A stretch of 23,049 nt of DNA from a virus. The notes below the pieces were generated by a model. It had not been told where the DNA came from. It saw only the letters and a program-made list of their open reading frames with translations, and did no database searches. Position 1 is the first letter of the stretch. The number at the start of each line of letters is the position of its first letter. The position numbers and the translations under genes are program-made. The DNA lies in the IMG/VR virus record IMGVR_UViG_3300044957_001622, positions 1 through 23,049 of that record; one strand, 5' to 3'. Positions 20,512-23,049 of the stretch are shown piece by piece.

Positions 20512-21575
20512 AGCGCCGCATCCGGCGTCAGGCCGCCCTGGGCGAGCTGGACGACGCCAGCCAGATGACCCTCGATCAGGCCGCCGCCCGCTGGTGGGAC
20601 GAGCACGGCTGCACCCTGAAGGGCGGCGATCGACTCGAGTCCCGCATCGAGCGGGTCGTCACCTTGATTGGCCCCTCGACCCCGATCCGCGAGATCACCA
20701 CCAAGGTCATCGCCCGCGCGATCGAGCGCCGGCGAGGCCAGGTCCGGGTCCACTCGAAAGCCGAGGACGCCCGCCAGTATCTCCCGAGCGACTCGACTGT
20801 GAACCGGGACATGATCGACAGCCTCCGGCCGATCCTGAACCGCGCCCGGCGGACATGGGAAGCCAAGCTGCCCGAGATCGATTGGGCCGCCCTGCGTCGG
20901 GCCGAACCTAAGCCGAAGCCCACGGAGTTCGCCGGCGACGACTACGAGCGGATGCTGGCCGAGGTCCGGCCGCACTGGCACCCGATGATCGACTTCGCTC
21001 GCAAGTACGGCGTCCGCCTCGCCGAGCTCTTCTTCAGCCTCGATGACCTCGACGTCTCAGATCCGGAGAACGCCCGGGTGAAGCTCCGCGAGCGCAAGGG
21101 CGACGACGACCACGTGATCCCGCTGCTGCCCGACGATGCCGCGCTGATGGCCGCGCGCCTCGGCCGAGCGCGCGCCGCGAAGCTGACCACGGTGTGGTTC
21201 CGCGAGAAGCGGCTGAAAGGCCCAGGCGGCAAGCTGAAGCTGATGCCCCTGACCTACGGCGGGCTGGAGATCGCCGTCCGGCGCGCCATGGTCCGCTCCG
21301 GGCTGAAGGAGGCCAAGGGCATGCGGGGCATCCACGCTGCCCGCCACCACGCGGCCATGCAGACCCTCCGCAAGACCAAGAACCTGCGCGTCGCCCAGCG
21401 CCTGCTAGGCCACGCCGACATCAAGTCGACCATGGTCTACGCCCACGCGATCGAGGACGACGTCCGCAACGCCCTTGCGGAGGTTCACCGGAATAGTCCC
21501 GAACCGGCCGGGACAGAGGCCGAAATTGCCGAAGAGAGTCAGTCGGCTAAGGGGTCGGGATCGGGCCGTTCATAA
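20397..21575 (+). CDS. int: tyrosine recombinase / phage integrase
   Basis: 392 residues. The N-terminus (YKPAKSPFFQYDFQIKGRR) is the typical arm-binding domain start; a core-binding SAM-like domain covers about 60-160. The catalytic domain shows Arg about 207 (KYGVRLAELF), Lys about 234 (RERKGDDDHVIPL), HxxR at about 313-316 (GIHAARHH), His about 339 (LLGHADI) and the nucleophile Tyr about 348 (KSTMVYAHA). All catalytic positions are present. The start lies inside the excisionase-like gene and the stop lies inside the tRNA-derived attachment core, so the gene ends exactly at its own site. It mediates site-specific insertion into a tRNA-Met gene. Confidence 0.93.
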   Translation: MSVYKPAKSPFFQYDFQIKGRRFHGSTGVETRRAAEEVERRIRRQAALGELDDASQMTLDQAAARWWDEHGCTLKGGDRLESRIERVVTLIGPSTPIREITTKVIARAIERRRGQVRVHSKAEDARQYLPSDSTVNRDMIDSLRPILNRARRTWEAKLPEIDWAALRRAEPKPKPTEFAGDDYERMLAEVRPHWHPMIDFARKYGVRLAELFFSLDDLDVSDPENARVKLRERKGDDDHVIPLLPDDAALMAARLGRARAAKLTTVWFREKRLKGPGGKLKLMPLTYGGLEIAVRRAMVRSGLKEAKGMRGIHAARHHAAMQTLRKTKNLRVAQRLLGHADIKSTMVYAHAIEDDVRNALAEVHRNSPEPAGTEAEIAEESQSAKGSGSGRS

Positions 21576-21613
21576 CCCACAGGTCGGCAGTTCGATCCTG
21601 CCTCCAGCCACCA
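21569..21613 (+). other. attachment core: 3' half of a tRNA-Met(CAU) gene
   Basis: Anticodon loop TTCATAA (21569-21575, anticodon CAT), the 3' side of the anticodon stem (CCCAC), variable region, T arm GGCAG/TTCGATC/CTGCC (21586-21602), acceptor 3' strand TCCAGCC, discriminator A and encoded CCA (21611-21613). The 5' side of the anticodon stem does not pair, and no D arm or 5' acceptor is present, so this is only the segment that phages copy to restore the tRNA after integration. The integrase stop codon TAA lies in the anticodon loop. Confidence 0.8.
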
Positions 21614-21699
21614 CTTTCCCTAAACTTCTAATACTTAACGGGCACAGTCCGCCGAGCGTCTCTCATCCGGGCCGGGCCATTTGGGAACGTCCGGGGGGT

Positions 21700-21731
21700 T
21701 CCGGGACTGCGATCCCCGGAATAGTCCCGGA
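21700..21731. repeat. 9-bp inverted repeat and 14-bp word repeated on both sides of the attachment core
   Basis: TCCGGGACT (21700-21708) pairs with AGTCCCGGA (21723-21731). The 14-base word CCGGAATAGTCCCG at 21716-21729 also occurs at 21488-21501 inside the integrase gene, in the same orientation, with the tRNA fragment between the two. They are candidate arm-type integrase sites. Confidence 0.45.
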
Positions 21732-21804
21732 CGGTGTTCCGCATTCGTTCGGTTGAGAACCCATGATTCTGCGGGTCGTATTCTCCGGAATGGAGGTCGC
21801 CGCG

Positions 21805-22612
21805 ATGGCAGAGCAGCAGTCTGCGGAAAACGGTTCGATGTGGTACGAACAGGATTGGCCGGCATACTTGTATCGGTACATTCCGCTGCGCAGCCAGATC
21901 GACCGCGACCGAGCCGAAGCCGTCGTAACGGGAGGGCGTCTGCGTCTCTCAAGCCCCGCGTGTTTGAACGACCCGTTTGACTGCCTGCCAATCGGCGAGG
22001 TTCCAGAGAGCCGCGTTGGCAGGGAACTCCTTTTGCGAGGAGCTATGAAGCGAGTAGAGGGTAGAGGGCCCACGGGCGTTGCTCAGGGTCGAATCCGACA
22101 CTTCATATACTCGCGCAAAGCGATGAAGGAGGAGCTGGAAGCATCCTTCCGTTCCACGGCGGAGGCCGGCGTCGCCTGCTTCTCAGAAAACTCTGACACC
22201 GTGATCATGTGGAGCCACTATGCAGACAACCATCGCGGGCGGCTCTCCGGTTTCGGATGGATCGCTGGCCGATCACCGAGCTGCCACTTCTTCTGAAGGT
22301 CGACTATTCGCCCCAGAGGCCAGTGATCAGGCTTCGGAATCACTTCGGGGACAACGACGACCTGATTCCGGGAATGACGCGGAAAGCAGACTTTTGGGCC
22401 TATGAACCGAATGACGCCTTATTGTGACGAATGGCGCAGGATACTGTCCGACTCCGACGGCGCGCCTGGACCGGGTCATTATGGGCGCAGCCATGCCGGC
22501 TGACCAGCGCAGTATGATTACGTCTTGGGCAGGCGAACGAGCATCAGCACTCGAAGTCTTGCGTGCTGAGATTTGTCGGCGGGAATTTAGGCTCTGTGCT
22601 GACGCAGCTTGA
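21805..22612 (+). pseudogene. decayed DUF2971-type gene with three frame changes
   Basis: The ATG at 21805 has GGAGG 8 bases upstream. The first frame gives YLYRYIPLRSQIDRDRAEAV, RLRLSSPACLNDPFDCLP and GVACFSENSDTVIMWSHYAD, the hallmark words of DUF2971. After NHRG (about 22238) the family pattern continues in another frame (LRFRMDRWP, LLLKVDYSPQRP, DFWAYEPN), then in the first frame again from 22426 (DEWRRILSDSDG), and finally in the third frame (LDRVIMGAAMP to RREFRLCADAA, stop 22612). The whole family length is present but no single frame covers it. It is a broken gene, or the read has several indels. DUF2971 proteins are accessory genes of unknown biochemical role, often found in mobile and defence loci. 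Confidence 0.75.
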
Positions 22613-23049
22613 ATCACAAAAAGGCCCACCCCGCGAAGAGAGCGGGCCTCGGTAGATGCGGAGCCCGGGGCTCGACGCAGGATGAGTCCTCGTCGTCGCG
22701 ACTGATCACGGCCGCTTGAACCAAGCCATACGGTTTGGGTTGCAGCCTCGCCCGGCCTGGGTGGCGCGGCCGGCGGCGGACAGTCTAGCCCCTTCATCCC
22801 TATCTCATCGAAGAACCGACAGAGGCGCGCCACGCTCGCCCAGCCCCGGTCGCCCCAGGTCTGCAGTGCGATGTCGTGCGTGTCCAGGGCGGCCTCCGAC
22901 GTCACAGCCTCGGGTGCAAGTTGCGGCTTCGGCTTAACCTTCAGATCCGCACTCGGTGGGAAGGCGAGACGCTTGCTGGCGCAGCCGCTCGCAAGCGAGG
23001 CGGACGCGCCGAGTGCTAGGACGGGCATCAGGGAGCGACTTGACCGCAT
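22327..23049 (-). CDS. probable phage lysis-associated lipoprotein (o-spanin-like); C-terminal end uncertain
   Basis: The frame begins at the right window edge with RSSRSLMPVLALGASASLAS followed by GC, a lipoprotein signal with a relaxed lipobox (cysteine about 23), then a proline/charge-rich stretch (FPPSADLKVKPKPQLAPEAV) and a compact end (WASVARLCRFFDEIGMKGLD followed by CPPP). This resembles the small lysis lipoproteins I associate with the end of late operons in Caulobacterales phages, which are about 90-110 residues. Here the frame stays open to 22327 (240 residues), running through a terminator and antisense to the DUF2971 remnant, so the part beyond about 22740 is probably not authentic. 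The ATG is the last codon of the window, so an earlier start cannot be excluded. Confidence 0.5.
   Translation of the reverse strand: MRSSRSLMPVLALGASASLASGCASKRLAFPPSADLKVKPKPQLAPEAVTSEAALDTHDIALQTWGDRGWASVARLCRFFDEIGMKGLDCPPPAAPPRPGEAATQTVWLGSSGRDQSRRRGLILRRAPGSASTEARSLRGVGLFVIQAASAQSLNSRRQISARKTSSADARSPAQDVIILRWSAGMAAPIMTRSRRAVGVGQYPAPFVTIRRHSVHRPKSLLSASFPESGRRCPRSDSEA
22618..22649 (-). terminator. rho-independent terminator at the end of the lysis/late operon
   Basis: On the minus strand, AGG-CCCGC-loop-GCGGG-(GTGGG bulge)-CCT is followed by five T residues (complement of 22622-22618). It is placed to stop minus-strand transcription coming from the right edge and to keep it out of the DUF2971 remnant. 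Confidence 0.65.

Noticed and set aside
21562-21613. A complete tRNA gene at the end of the integrase
   Set aside because: Only the anticodon loop to CCA half is present; the 5' anticodon stem does not pair and there is no D arm, so it is an attachment core.
22661-22673. Palindrome GAGCCC-G-GGGCTC as a second terminator
   Set aside because: It has a one-base centre, which cannot form an RNA loop, and no T-run follows on either strand.

Overview
The window reads as about half of a temperate tailed-phage genome (siphovirus-type, HK97-like head genes) from a GC-rich alphaproteobacterium. Codons end strongly in G/C, and the small phage-specific proteins look like those I associate with Caulobacterales (Brevundimonas/Caulobacter) phages; that host assignment is inference from style, not a database result. 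No rRNA, intact tRNA, IS element or CRISPR array is visible.

Layout. (1) 1-6695, minus strand: head and packaging genes in HK97 order: small terminase, large terminase, portal, ClpP-type prohead protease, major capsid, a small Lys/Ala-rich protein, a gp6/gp8-type connector, and a gene cut by the left edge. (2) 6705-7345: an HNH endonuclease upstream of the terminases and a structured spacer that may hold cos. (3) 7426-13051, minus strand: a chain of about eleven early genes, nearly all joined by 4-nt ATGA-type overlaps. They include a CII-like regulator, a DnaA-like/HTH protein, an adenine methyltransferase, a cupin-like protein and a winged-helix replication initiator whose own coding sequence carries iteron-like palindromes (a lambda-O-like intragenic origin). 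(4) 13048-14211: the switch. A Cro-like gene (minus) and a short CI-like gene (plus) diverge from a 93-bp region with two related operators; a staphylococcal-nuclease-like gene lies antisense inside the Cro-like ORF. (5) 14217-15115: two minus-strand genes, one a membrane protein. (6) 15116-15365: a control region with two more copies of the operator and a 13-bp closed, branched inverted repeat in the presumed leader. (7) 15366-21575, plus strand: two tiny membrane proteins, a ParB-like protein, two unknowns, a DnaN sliding clamp, another unknown, an excisionase-like HTH protein and a tyrosine integrase. (8) 21569-23049: the 3' half of a tRNA-Met gene (attachment core), a decayed DUF2971 gene, a terminator, and a probable lysis lipoprotein entering from the right edge.

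How it fits together: the layout mirrors lambda. One repressor/Cro pair appears to control a rightward-type operon (minus strand: replication, then late genes) and a leftward-type operon (plus strand: ParB-like, clamp, xis, int) through a shared TTTCAC/GTGAAA dyad. A late-type lysis gene just beyond the tRNA-derived core suggests that the map is circular or unintegrated (attP) rather than a simple prophage end. The most interesting signals are the intragenic iterons, the branched leader, the phage-borne clamp, and the Cro-like frame that has no stop before it has crossed the nuclease gene.
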